A stretch of 64,000 nucleotides of DNA, taken from positions 1 to 64,000 of the forward strand of contig JAHDBV010000003.1 in assembly GCA_020630195.1 (NCBI GenBank). The letters run 5' to 3'. This DNA is from Acidimicrobiales bacterium (GTDB taxonomy: Bacteria; Actinomycetota; Acidimicrobiia; Acidimicrobiales; SZUA-35). This document shows positions 7,417 through 16,755 of this stretch, one piece after another. Position numbers and translations under genes: made by a program. Numbering within the stretch: position 1 is the stretch's first letter; every line of letters starts with the position of its first letter. Below the pieces are notes generated by a model that did not search any database, was not told the origin of the DNA, and saw only the letters and a list, made by a program, of their open reading frames with translations.

Positions 7417-9146
7417 GGCAGCTCGATGACGGTCACGGTGCCGGTGTTGCCGTCGACCTCGATGGTGGCGCCGTCGGGGATCGTGCGGGTCGCCCCGACG
7501 GCCGACACGACACACGGGATACCGAGCTCGCGGCTCACGATCACGGCGTGGCTCATCGTCGCGCCCACGTCGACCACGACCGCCTCGGCGGCGAGGAACA
7601 GCGGCGTCCACGACGGGTCGGTGATCGGGGCGATCAACACGTCACCCGGGCCGAGATCGCCGGGTTCGGCCGGATCGAGCACGACCCGGGCGGTGCCGCG
7701 GGCCACACCGGGGCACCCGGCGATGCCCTGGAGGGTGTCGCCGGCCCCGGACGCCTCGACGTCACCGTCGGCCGACTCCCAGGTGTCGACCGGCGGGATC
7801 GTGCCCTCGAAGATGAACGGCGGGATCTTGTTCGACAGCTCGGCCCGCAGCGCCTTGCGCTCCTCGATCGTGTCGAGCCACTCGGCCGGATTCTCCATGC
7901 ACGCCGCCAGCTCCTCGGAGTTCAGCAACGCGAGATCGACACCGTCGGCGGGGCCGCCACGTTCGGTGACACGGCGTCCGAGTTCACGTCCGGAGAGGCG
8001 CACCGTGTGCACGGCCTTGATGATCGTCGTCTTCGACCGTTCCCGGCACTGCGAGAGGATCTGGGTCGACCGCAGCGCCTTGTCGAACTGCCACCGGTCG
8101 ACTGGATTCAGTGCCGCACGGACCTCGGCCACCGCGGCTTCCCGTTCGGCCGAGAGCCGTGCGCTCTGGGCGGCCGGAGCATGGGAGTCGTCCGCGTAGC
8201 GCATCCGGTCGATGGCGGCGAGGGCCAACTCGGGGCGAAGCTCCCACGGATCGGCGCCGGCGTCCCACTCGTTCGGGCCACGGGAGCCGAACTCGGCGAT
8301 GAACTCGGCGAAGGAGGCCTTCCAGGCGGCGGCCGCCTCGTCGCCACCGTTGGCGAGGGTGTCGATCGAATCGAGCACCCCGTCGATGCCGGTGTCGAAC
8401 ACGCCCCGCAGCGACGGGGCGTCGTGGGCGGAACGGGCGAGGGCCCACATCGCCGACGACGGTGCCGCCGACTCGACGTCACCGATGCCGCCGAGGATCG
8501 ACACGAGCTTGTCGCCCTTGTCGGCCTTGACGCAGAGATCGGTCAGGAGCCCCGAGGTGAGGGCCACGGCGAAGGTCACCTCGATGTGGCGGCTGAACAG
8601 ATCCCGGAAGAGCGGCTTGAACTTGTCGGGCAGCTCGTACAGCTCGGCCTCACTCGCCGTGGCGAGCTCGGGCATGGCGTCGGTCCAGGCCTGTACCCGG
8701 CGCTTGTCGTCCTCGAGCTCGGGGATCGGCTCGGTCATCCCGAGCAGCTGGAAGACCTTCTTGCCGATCTTCAGCGTGGACCGGAGGTTCTTGTCGCCCT
8801 TGCGGGGCACATACGCCGGGGCGTCGGACTCGCCGAAGAACTGGGTGTCGATCTGTTCGACCGAGCCGCCCGGCGCCCGCACACCGACCATGCGGACGTA
8901 GCTCGCGTTGATGTAGCAGTAGCCACCGAAGACGCCGAGGATCACCATCTCGTCGTCGCCGAAGTCGCCCGGGGCCACGATGCCGAACCGCTCGTAGGCG
9001 TCGCGCCAGCCCATCTCGGCCTCGTAGCCGTAGCTGTCCCAGGTCAGCGGCAGCACGACCTCGGGGAACACCTCACCGACGTTGCCCCGGGTGTAGAGCG
9101 GCCACTTCGCGCTCGGTTGGTCATCGGCCGGCCAGATCTTCGTCAT
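7413..9146 (-). CDS. PEP-utilizing (phosphohistidine swivel) domain protein without ATP-grasp domain
   Basis: C-terminal GDVLIAPITDPSWTPLFLAAEAVVVDVGATMSHAVIVSRELGIPCVV matches the PEP-utilizing mobile domain. Confidence 0.88.
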   Translation of the reverse strand: MTKIWPADDQPSAKWPLYTRGNVGEVFPEVVLPLTWDSYGYEAEMGWRDAYERFGIVAPGDFGDDEMVILGVFGGYCYINASYVRMVGVRAPGGSVEQIDTQFFGESDAPAYVPRKGDKNLRSTLKIGKKVFQLLGMTEPIPELEDDKRRVQAWTDAMPELATASEAELYELPDKFKPLFRDLFSRHIEVTFAVALTSGLLTDLCVKADKGDKLVSILGGIGDVESAAPSSAMWALARSAHDAPSLRGVFDTGIDGVLDSIDTLANGGDEAAAAWKASFAEFIAEFGSRGPNEWDAGADPWELRPELALAAIDRMRYADDSHAPAAQSARLSAEREAAVAEVRAALNPVDRWQFDKALRSTQILSQCRERSKTTIIKAVHTVRLSGRELGRRVTERGGPADGVDLALLNSEELAACMENPAEWLDTIEERKALRAELSNKIPPFIFEGTIPPVDTWESADGDVEASGAGDTLQGIAGCPGVARGTARVVLDPAEPGDLGPGDVLIAPITDPSWTPLFLAAEAVVVDVGATMSHAVIVSRELGIPCVVSAVGATRTIPDGATIEVDGNTGTVTVIELP

Positions 9147-9222
9147 CGAGTCCCCCTCGTCATGGTCGCTGCGACGGTAGTCGGTCCTCCCGGAAGCGTT
9201 CGAAGTCCGTAGCCTGCGCGGG

Positions 9223-10983
9223 GTGAGCGACGACGAGCAGCTGTCACCGGACCGCCAACTCGAGCTGCTCCGACGGTTCGCGCCGACCCTCGCCCACGAC
9301 GAACGCGAGCTCTTCCACCCCACCGAGGTCGACGCCTTCGCCCGGGCCGCCACGTTGTGCCGGGGCGACATCGAGCTGTGCCAACCCGGCGAGCTCGCCC
9401 TCGCCGACCTCGACGACCGCTTCGGCATCGGCGCCCACCTCCGGTTCGTGTCCGACGACGACCGGCGGGCCGTGGTGAAGGACGAGGCCCGCCGGCTCGC
9501 CCGCAAACTCCTCAGTCCCCGCCTCGGACGGGTCGGCATCTTCGGGCGGATCCTCGACGCGATCTTCCTCGTGTCGCTCCTCGTCCGCCCGATCACGCCG
9601 CAGCGGACCACCGTCGCGGCGGCGTTGAAGGCCGAACGGCTCGGCCTCGTCGACCAGCCACCGGTGGTCTACGGGCGGGTGTTGCGGGAAGGCGAGTGGC
9701 TGGTGTGCCACTACGCCTACTTCTACGTGATGAACGACTGGCGCTCGGGCTATCGGGGCGTGAACGACCACGAGGGCGACTGGGAGATGGCGTGGGTCTT
9801 CGTCGACCCCGCCGACGAGCAACCCGTGTGGGTCGCCGCCTCGTCGCACGACCATCACGGCGCCGATCTGCGCCGCCACTGGGAGGACCCCGAGCTCGTC
9901 TGGAGCGACGGGCACGTCACCCTGTTCCCCGGTGCCGGATCCCACGCCCTCTACATGCGCCCCGGCGACTACGTCACCCGGATCGACGTGCCGGCACTGC
10001 GGCCGTTGTTGCGGGCCCAACGTTGGCTGCGGCGGGCGCTGCGCATCCGCGACGACGCGGCCGACCGTGGCCTCGGCCCGGCGCTCGGCGCCCCGTTCGT
10101 CGACGCCGCCACCGGCGACGGTCGGCGGGCAACGGACTGGGACGTGCGGCTCCTCGACGAGTCGGCACCGTGGGTCGGGGAGTACCGGGGCCTGTGGGGG
10201 CTCGACACCGGCGACCCGACCGGCGGCGAACGCGGACCGTCGGGTCCGAAGTTCTCCCGCAACGGCGAGATCCGCACCTCCTGGGCCGACCCGATCGGCT
10301 TCGTCGACCTGCACGGCACGCCGCCACCGTCCGCCCTCGACGTCCGTCTGAGCCTCCCGAAGCTCGACCAGGTGCTCGACGATCTCCAGGTCGAGATCAG
10401 TCGGCGGGGGCGCCTCCTGCCGCTCGCCAGCCGGACCGGCGACCCGGACGAGATGGCCGAGGAATCGGAACGCATGACCGAGCTGCTCCAGCAGAAGGCC
10501 GAGCTCGAAGACCTGCGGCGGCGCTACGAGCGGGGCGACGACGACCGGCGTGACGTGGCGATGCGATCCCACCTCACCCATCCGGCCATCCCCCTGCCGG
10601 CGCCGAAGGAGACCGGCTGGCTGCTGGCGTTGTGGGCGGCCGCCTCGATCCCGTTGATCCTGCTCGCCGTGGCCGCGGTGTTGATCCTCGAATCGGCGAC
10701 GCTCGTCACCGTGCTGGTGCTCGGCGCGATGGTGGCCACGTTGCTCGAACAGCTCGTCCGCCGGCACTTCCAGGCGACACTCCGTCTGGGTCTGGTCTTC
10801 GGTGCACTGGCGTCGATCTGGCTGGTGTTCCTCGCCGGTGCGATCACGGTGTCGCGCTATGCCCTCGGTGCCGCCCTGGTGGTGGGTGCCGGGGTGCTGT
10901 TCTTCGCGAACGTCGGTGAGCTCGGCGCGGCCCAACGCTTCCGCAGCCGGGCCGAAGCCGCCCGCAACGCCCCCGACCGCTGA
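9223..10983 (+). CDS. Large protein with Vps62-like HEGDWE...GSHALY domain and C-terminal TM helices
   Basis: YFYVMNDWRSGYRGVNDHEGDWEMAWVFV...SSHDHHG...GAGSHALY; four hydrophobic helices near the C terminus. Confidence 0.75.
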   Translation: MSDDEQLSPDRQLELLRRFAPTLAHDERELFHPTEVDAFARAATLCRGDIELCQPGELALADLDDRFGIGAHLRFVSDDDRRAVVKDEARRLARKLLSPRLGRVGIFGRILDAIFLVSLLVRPITPQRTTVAAALKAERLGLVDQPPVVYGRVLREGEWLVCHYAYFYVMNDWRSGYRGVNDHEGDWEMAWVFVDPADEQPVWVAASSHDHHGADLRRHWEDPELVWSDGHVTLFPGAGSHALYMRPGDYVTRIDVPALRPLLRAQRWLRRALRIRDDAADRGLGPALGAPFVDAATGDGRRATDWDVRLLDESAPWVGEYRGLWGLDTGDPTGGERGPSGPKFSRNGEIRTSWADPIGFVDLHGTPPPSALDVRLSLPKLDQVLDDLQVEISRRGRLLPLASRTGDPDEMAEESERMTELLQQKAELEDLRRRYERGDDDRRDVAMRSHLTHPAIPLPAPKETGWLLALWAAASIPLILLAVAAVLILESATLVTVLVLGAMVATLLEQLVRRHFQATLRLGLVFGALASIWLVFLAGAITVSRYALGAALVVGAGVLFFANVGELGAAQRFRSRAEAARNAPDR

Positions 10984-11043
10984 CCCGACGCCCGGCGTCG
11001 TCGATGCCCGGTCGCTGTCTCAGATGTCGCCCATGATGGGCGG

Positions 11044-11673
11044 ATGCAGACCGATGTCCGCAACGGCTACGACCGCAACGCCGAGGTGTACGCCCGCCTG
11101 TTCACCGGCGAGGTCGAGGCCGATCCCGACGCCATGGCCTGGCTCGGCCGGTTCGTCGACGCCGTCGGCCCACGAGCCGGTGCCGTCGCCGATCTCGGGT
11201 GTGGGCCCGGCCACGTCACCGATCTCCTGTGCCGGCACGGGGTCGCGGCGGTCGGGTCCGACATCTCCGCCGGACTGCTCGCCGAGGCCCGGCGACGGTT
11301 CCCGCAGCGCTCCTATCGGCTGGTCGACTCGACGGCGCTCGACATCGGGGACGGTGCGCTCGGGGGCATCGTGAGCCGCTACTCGATCATCCACATGCCG
11401 GTCGGCTCGTTGCCCGGCGTGTTCGCCGAGTGGCGTCGGGCGCTGGCCCCGGGCGCACCGATGCTGCTGTCGTTCTTCGGCGCCCGCACGCCGGACACCC
11501 ATGCCGAGGCGTTCGATCACAAGGTCGTCACGGCCCACGCCCTCGAGCCGGCCACCATCGCCGAGCTGCTGGGCACGGCCGGGTTCGACGTCGTCGATCG
11601 GGCAGCGATCCCGATCCCGGCCGGCGGTCGCCCGTACGACCAGGCGACGATCCTGGCCCGCCGGTCCACCTGA
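11044..11673 (+). CDS. Class I SAM-dependent methyltransferase
   Basis: VADLGCGPGHVTDLL motif I. Confidence 0.9.
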   Translation: MQTDVRNGYDRNAEVYARLFTGEVEADPDAMAWLGRFVDAVGPRAGAVADLGCGPGHVTDLLCRHGVAAVGSDISAGLLAEARRRFPQRSYRLVDSTALDIGDGALGGIVSRYSIIHMPVGSLPGVFAEWRRALAPGAPMLLSFFGARTPDTHAEAFDHKVVTAHALEPATIAELLGTAGFDVVDRAAIPIPAGGRPYDQATILARRST

Positions 11674-11694
11674 GCCGGTCGCCGGGGCCTTCGG

Positions 11695-12093
11695 TCAGCG
11701 CAGCTGCTTGAGTCCGGCCCCGGACGATTCGAATCCGCACACCTCGACGTAGAAACCCCGCAGATCGTCGTCGAAGTCGACGTGGAGCCACTCACACCCG
11801 GCCGCCGCCGACTGGGCGGTGGCCAGCGTGACGACATCCCGGCCGACGCCACGACCCTGCTGCCCGGGCTCGACGATGACGTCCTGCAGCCAGGCGTGGT
11901 CGCCGCCGTCGGTGACGACGTTGCAGAACCCGATCAGACGTCCCTCGAGCCGCGCCACGACCCAGCCGAGGCTGTGTCGTTCGAGGCGTGCGTTCCACGG
12001 CACCTCGTCGGTACCGCCGTGTCCGAAGGCGGCGCCGTGGAGCGCTTCGATCTCGGTGTCGGTGGCCGAGCCGCGCCAGGTGATCTCGATCAC
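11695..12093 (-). CDS. GNAT-family N-acetyltransferase
   Basis: WLQDVIVEPGQQGRGVGRDVVTLA. Confidence 0.88.
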   Translation of the reverse strand: MIEITWRGSATDTEIEALHGAAFGHGGTDEVPWNARLERHSLGWVVARLEGRLIGFCNVVTDGGDHAWLQDVIVEPGQQGRGVGRDVVTLATAQSAAAGCEWLHVDFDDDLRGFYVEVCGFESSGAGLKQLR

Positions 12094-12096
12094 CGG

Positions 12097-12930
12097 TCAG
12101 GACCGGTCATTGAGGAACGGGTAGCGGTCGCGCACCTGCGCCACCCGCTCGGCCGAGAGATCGGCGAGCAGCATCGTCTCGACACCGGCGGCCGAGGCGA
12201 CGACGTCGCCGAACGGATCCATGATCATCGAGTCACCCGAGTAGGCGAGGCCGCTGCCGTCGGTGCCGACCCGGTTCACCCCCACCACGTATGCCAGGTT
12301 CTCGATGGCCCGGGCCCGCAGCAGCGTGGTCCAGTGCTCCCGCCGCGGCCGGGGCCAGTTGGCGGGGATCACGAATCCGTCGACCTCGGGGCCGAGCCGC
12401 CAGAACTCGTCGGCGAAGCGCAGGTCGTAACAGATGAACCAGGCCAGGCGGACGCCGTCGATCTCGGTGATCAGGTACGAGTCGCCGCCCTGATAGTGCT
12501 CTCCCTCGGTGCCGTAGGAGAACGGGTGGATCTTGTCGTAGGTGACGGTCTCGCCCGACGGGCTGGCCAGGACCAATCGGTTCACCGGCATGTCGAGCTC
12601 GGGGTCGTTCGTCGGGATCGACCCGGCCAGATGCACGCCGTGGATGTCGGCGAGGGTCATCAACCACTCGGTCGACGGACCCATCGGTGGCTCGCAGACC
12701 TTCGCCGTGTCCATGGAGAACCCGGTGGGGAACATCTCGGACACCACGACCAGCCCGGCGCCGGCGGCCACCGCGTCGTTCACCTTCGGCACGAGGTGCT
12801 CGCGGGTGGCACGGGCGTCCTCCCAGACGATGTCGTGCTGGATCCCGGCCACCCGCAGGTGCCCCGAGCCCTCCCGGGCCGTCTCGTCGAGATCGATCTC
12901 GATCTCCGGCGTGTCGGATGCGTCGGTCAT
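12097..12930 (-). CDS. Carbon-nitrogen hydrolase / omega-amidase-like
   Basis: Glu-Lys-Cys triad contexts VVSEMFPTGF, YDKIHPFSY, WFICYDLRF. Confidence 0.9.
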   Translation of the reverse strand: MTDASDTPEIEIDLDETAREGSGHLRVAGIQHDIVWEDARATREHLVPKVNDAVAAGAGLVVVSEMFPTGFSMDTAKVCEPPMGPSTEWLMTLADIHGVHLAGSIPTNDPELDMPVNRLVLASPSGETVTYDKIHPFSYGTEGEHYQGGDSYLITEIDGVRLAWFICYDLRFADEFWRLGPEVDGFVIPANWPRPRREHWTTLLRARAIENLAYVVGVNRVGTDGSGLAYSGDSMIMDPFGDVVASAAGVETMLLADLSAERVAQVRDRYPFLNDRS

Positions 12931-14117
12931 GCGAAGGCCTCCACCAGTCGTTCGCCGGCGGCGATCAGGGTCTCGTCCTGCTTCGCGAAGCAGAACCGGA
13001 TGATGTTCGTCCCGTGCCGGGGATCGTCGTGGAAGACCTGTGTCGGCACCGCCACGACTCCCGCCGTCTCGGGGAGGGCGAGACAGAAGTCGACCCCGTC
13101 GGCCGGCAGGCCGTCGTGTCGGGCGACCACGGGCTCGATGTCGACGGTCGAGAAGTAGGTGCCCTGGGCGGCGTGGAGCCCGAACCCGGCCCGCTCGAGG
13201 TAGCTGCCGAGCAGGTCCCGCTTGGCCAGATGGGTCGCCGTGTAGCCCTCGTAGAAGTCGTCGCCGAGGCGGAGCCCGACCGCCACGGCGTGCTGGAACG
13301 GGCCGGCGTTCACGAACGTCATGAACTGCTTGGCCGTGCGGACCGGTGTGAGCAGTTCGGCCGGGCCACAGGCCCAGCCGACCTTCCAGCCGGTGAACGA
13401 GAAGGTCTTGCCGGCCGACGAGATCGTGATCGTGCGCTCAGCCATACCCGGCATCGAGGCGAGCTGGCGATGTGCACCGTCGAACACGAGGTGCTCGTAG
13501 ACCTCGTCGACCACGGCGATCACGTCGTTGGCGACACACAACTCGGCGATGAGGGCGAGCTCGTCGGCGTCGAACACCTTGCCCGTCGGGTTGTGGGGGG
13601 TGTTCAGCAACAACAACCGGGTGGACGGCCGGATGGCGGCCCGCAGGTCCGACTCGTCGAACCGGAAGATCCCGTCGGTGTCGGGTCGGAGCACGACTGG
13701 GCGCAGCGTCGCCCCGGCCATCGCGATCCCGGCGGCGTAGGAGTCGTAGGTGGGTTCGAACGCCACCACCTGATCACCCGTGTCGCACAGGCCGATCAAC
13801 GAGGCGCTGAGCGCTTCGGTGGCGCCGGCCGTGATCAACACCTCGGTGTCGGGGTCGAGGGTCTGGCCCCAGAAGCGGGCCTGATGGTCGGCGACGGCGG
13901 CCCGCAGCTCCGGGATGCCCGGCAGCGGCGGGTACTGGTTCTTCCCGTCCCGGATCGCGGCGATCGCCGCGTCGGCGACCTCGGCCGGACCGTCGGTGTC
14001 GGGGAACCCCTGGCCGAGATTGATGGCCCCGGTGCGTTGCGCGAGGGCCGACATCTCGGCGAAGACGGTGGTGCCGAAGCCGGCGAGTTTGGCGCTGATC
14101 TGCGGAGCTCTCGTCAC
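12927..14117 (-). CDS. PLP-dependent class I aminotransferase (methionine/glutamine transaminase-like)
   Basis: INLGQGFPDTDGP, NTPHNPTGKVF, SSAGKTFSFTGWKVGW; ATGA overlap with the omega-amidase. Confidence 0.92.
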   Translation of the reverse strand: MTRAPQISAKLAGFGTTVFAEMSALAQRTGAINLGQGFPDTDGPAEVADAAIAAIRDGKNQYPPLPGIPELRAAVADHQARFWGQTLDPDTEVLITAGATEALSASLIGLCDTGDQVVAFEPTYDSYAAGIAMAGATLRPVVLRPDTDGIFRFDESDLRAAIRPSTRLLLLNTPHNPTGKVFDADELALIAELCVANDVIAVVDEVYEHLVFDGAHRQLASMPGMAERTITISSAGKTFSFTGWKVGWACGPAELLTPVRTAKQFMTFVNAGPFQHAVAVGLRLGDDFYEGYTATHLAKRDLLGSYLERAGFGLHAAQGTYFSTVDIEPVVARHDGLPADGVDFCLALPETAGVVAVPTQVFHDDPRHGTNIIRFCFAKQDETLIAAGERLVEAFA

Positions 14118-14171
14118 GGCGTCACCCTACGACCTGGGCATCGCGGCGTCGTTTCGTGCGAGAGTCGGGGC

Positions 14172-14684
14172 ATGGCTCCCTTCTCCCGCCTGCTCCGTCT
14201 CTCCGTCGCGCCCGCGCTGGCCGCCCTCGCCGTGTTCGGCGCGGCCGGTGGTGCCTCCGCCCAGGACTCGGGCGACGACCCGGCCCTGGTCGACGAGGGC
14301 GCCGTCATCTACGAGAGCTCGTGCGCCGGCTGCCACGGTGCCGACGGCGAAGGCACCGGCTTCGGTCGATCGCTCATCGGCGTCGCCGAGCAACAGCCCG
14401 ACCGCACCGTGCACCTCGCGAGTGTGGCCAACGGCATCCGCAACATGCCCGAGTTCTCCTCCGACCTCGACGACCAGCAGATCGACGCCGTGGTGTCCTA
14501 CGTACGCCTCACCTTCGTGGCCGCACAGGCCGACGACGGCGAGGACGCCGCGGAGGAGACCCGGGACGAGCTGCCCCGCACCGGTGGCACGCTCACCCTC
14601 GCCGGGATCGCCCTCGCCCTCATCGGCGGCGGCGCCGGGCTCGAGCTGCTCGCCCGCCGACGGGACGTGGCACCGATCGACTGA
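14172..14684 (+). CDS. Secreted c-type cytochrome with C-terminal LPXTG-like anchor
   Basis: Signal peptide, CAGCH heme motif, distal NMPEF, C-terminal LPRTGG + hydrophobic helix + RRR. Confidence 0.88.
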   Translation: MAPFSRLLRLSVAPALAALAVFGAAGGASAQDSGDDPALVDEGAVIYESSCAGCHGADGEGTGFGRSLIGVAEQQPDRTVHLASVANGIRNMPEFSSDLDDQQIDAVVSYVRLTFVAAQADDGEDAAEETRDELPRTGGTLTLAGIALALIGGGAGLELLARRRDVAPID

Positions 14685-14746
14685 TCGGCGTCGCCGGGCA
14701 CGGGTGCCCTTGTCCGCCACGCCCGGGCCACCTACGGTCGGTCGCC

Positions 14747-14765
14747 GTGCCCGCCTGGCGGGCAC
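14747..14765. other. Hairpin upstream of korA
   Basis: GTGCCCGC-CTG-GCGGGCAC, perfect 8-bp stem. Confidence 0.5.
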
Positions 14766-14844
14766 CTACAACTGAGACTCGTGTCGCATCGGCGCCGCAC
14801 CGAGGTGGGGACCTCTCGGGTGTCGGGCGACCGGAAGGGGACCC

Positions 14845-16755
14845 ATGACCGACACTGCTTCGCGTCCGGTCGAGCCCGATGTGCTCGACCGCGTCGTCAT
14901 CCGCTTCGCCGGAGACTCCGGCGACGGGATGCAGCTCACCGGCGACCGATTCACCTCGGCCTCCGCCCTCGCTGGGAACGACCTGGCGACACTGCCGGAG
15001 TTCCCGGCCGAGATCCGGGCCCCGCAGGGGACCCTCGCCGGTGTGTCGGCCTTCCAGGTCCACATCTCCGACCACGACATCCACACCCCGGGCGACGCCC
15101 CGGACGTGCTCGTGGCGATGAACCCCGCGGCGCTCAAATCGCAGCTCGACCGGCTGCCCATGGGCGGCACGGTCATCCTCAACGGCGACGCCTTCGACGA
15201 GCGGAACCTCACGAAGTGCGGCTACGAGGTCGACCCACGCAGCGACGACACCCTCACCGGCTACCGGGTGCACGACGTGCCGATGACGTCGCTCACCGTC
15301 GGCGCCACCGCCGACCTCGACGTGAAGAAGCGCGACGCCGAACGGTCGAAGAACTTCTTCGCCCTCGGCCTCGTGTCGTGGATGTTCTCCCGCCCGCTCG
15401 AACCGACCCTCGAGTGGATCGAGGACAAGTTCGGCAAGCGACCCGAGGTGGTCGCCGCCAACACCGCGGCGTTCAAGGCCGGGCACGCCTATGGCGAGAC
15501 CGCCGAGGTGTTCGGCAACCCGAAGAAGGTGGAAGCGGCTCCACAGGAGCCCGGCACCTACACGAACATCATGGGCAACCAGGCGCTCGCCTGGGGCATG
15601 GTGGCGGCCGGGCAGCTCGCGAAGCTGCCGGTCTTCCTCGGCTCCTACCCGATCACCCCGGCCTCCGACATCCTCCACGAGCTGTCGAACCACAAGAACT
15701 TCGGGGTTCGCACCTTCCAGGCCGAGGACGAGATCGCCGCCGCCGGGTCCGCCGTCGGCGCCGCCTTCGGCGGCCACCTCGCCTTCACGACCTCGTCCGG
15801 GCCGGGCATCGCACTCAAGGGTGAGACCATCGGGCTCGCGGTCTCGATGGAGCTGCCGATGGTGATCATCGACGTGCAGCGGGGTGGGCCGTCCACGGGT
15901 CTGCCGACCAAGACCGAGGCCTCCGATCTGATGCTCGCCCTGCACGGTCGCCACGGTGAGGCCCCGATGCCGGTGGTGGCGGCCCACTCGCCGTCGGACT
16001 GCTTCTTCGCCGCCATCGAGGCGAGCCGGCTCGCGCTCAAGTACCGGACCCCGGTGCTGCTCATGACCGACGGCTACCTCGCCACGGGCTCCGAGCCGTG
16101 GAAGTTGCCCGACGTCGCCGACCTGCCCGACATCTCCGTCGAGTTCGCCACCGAACCGAACATGACCGACGAGGACGGCAACGCCCAGTTCTGGCCGTTC
16201 CTGCGGGACGAGACGACACTGGCCCGCCCCTGGGCGGTGCCGGGCACGCCGGGACTGGAGCACCGCATCGGTGGGCTCGAGAAGGCCGACGGCACCGGCA
16301 ACGTCAGCTACGACCCCGCCAACCACGGCCACATGACCGACCTCCGCGAAGCCAAGGTCGCCGGGATCGCCGCCGACATCTCCGGCCCGGTCACCGACCT
16401 GATCGACGGCGCCTCGATCGCCGTCGTCGGCTGGGGCTCCACGCTCGGCTCGATCACCTCCGCGGTCGACCGCTGCCGGGCCCAGGGCCTGCCGGTCGAC
16501 CGGATCCATCTCACCCACCTCGCGCCGATGCACACGGGCCTCGGTGACCTGCTCTCGAGGTACGAGACGGTGCTCGTGCCCGAGCTCAACAAGGGCCAGC
16601 TCGTCAAGGTCCTCCGGGCCGAGTACCTCGTCGACGCCAAGCCCATCTCGAAGGTGATCGGCCTCCCGTTCACCGCCTCGGAACTCGTCGAGGCCATCCG
16701 AACCGCCGCCGGCCTCGCGCCGACCATCGATCTCACGAACGGAGCATCCGCATGA
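14845..16755 (+). CDS. korA: 2-oxoacid:acceptor oxidoreductase subunit alpha
   Basis: RFAGDSGDGMQLTG; SYPITPASDILHELS; TSSGPGIALKGE; DVQRGGPSTGLPTKTEASDL. Confidence 0.95.
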   Translation: MTDTASRPVEPDVLDRVVIRFAGDSGDGMQLTGDRFTSASALAGNDLATLPEFPAEIRAPQGTLAGVSAFQVHISDHDIHTPGDAPDVLVAMNPAALKSQLDRLPMGGTVILNGDAFDERNLTKCGYEVDPRSDDTLTGYRVHDVPMTSLTVGATADLDVKKRDAERSKNFFALGLVSWMFSRPLEPTLEWIEDKFGKRPEVVAANTAAFKAGHAYGETAEVFGNPKKVEAAPQEPGTYTNIMGNQALAWGMVAAGQLAKLPVFLGSYPITPASDILHELSNHKNFGVRTFQAEDEIAAAGSAVGAAFGGHLAFTTSSGPGIALKGETIGLAVSMELPMVIIDVQRGGPSTGLPTKTEASDLMLALHGRHGEAPMPVVAAHSPSDCFFAAIEASRLALKYRTPVLLMTDGYLATGSEPWKLPDVADLPDISVEFATEPNMTDEDGNAQFWPFLRDETTLARPWAVPGTPGLEHRIGGLEKADGTGNVSYDPANHGHMTDLREAKVAGIAADISGPVTDLIDGASIAVVGWGSTLGSITSAVDRCRAQGLPVDRIHLTHLAPMHTGLGDLLSRYETVLVPELNKGQLVKVLRAEYLVDAKPISKVIGLPFTASELVEAIRTAAGLAPTIDLTNGASA

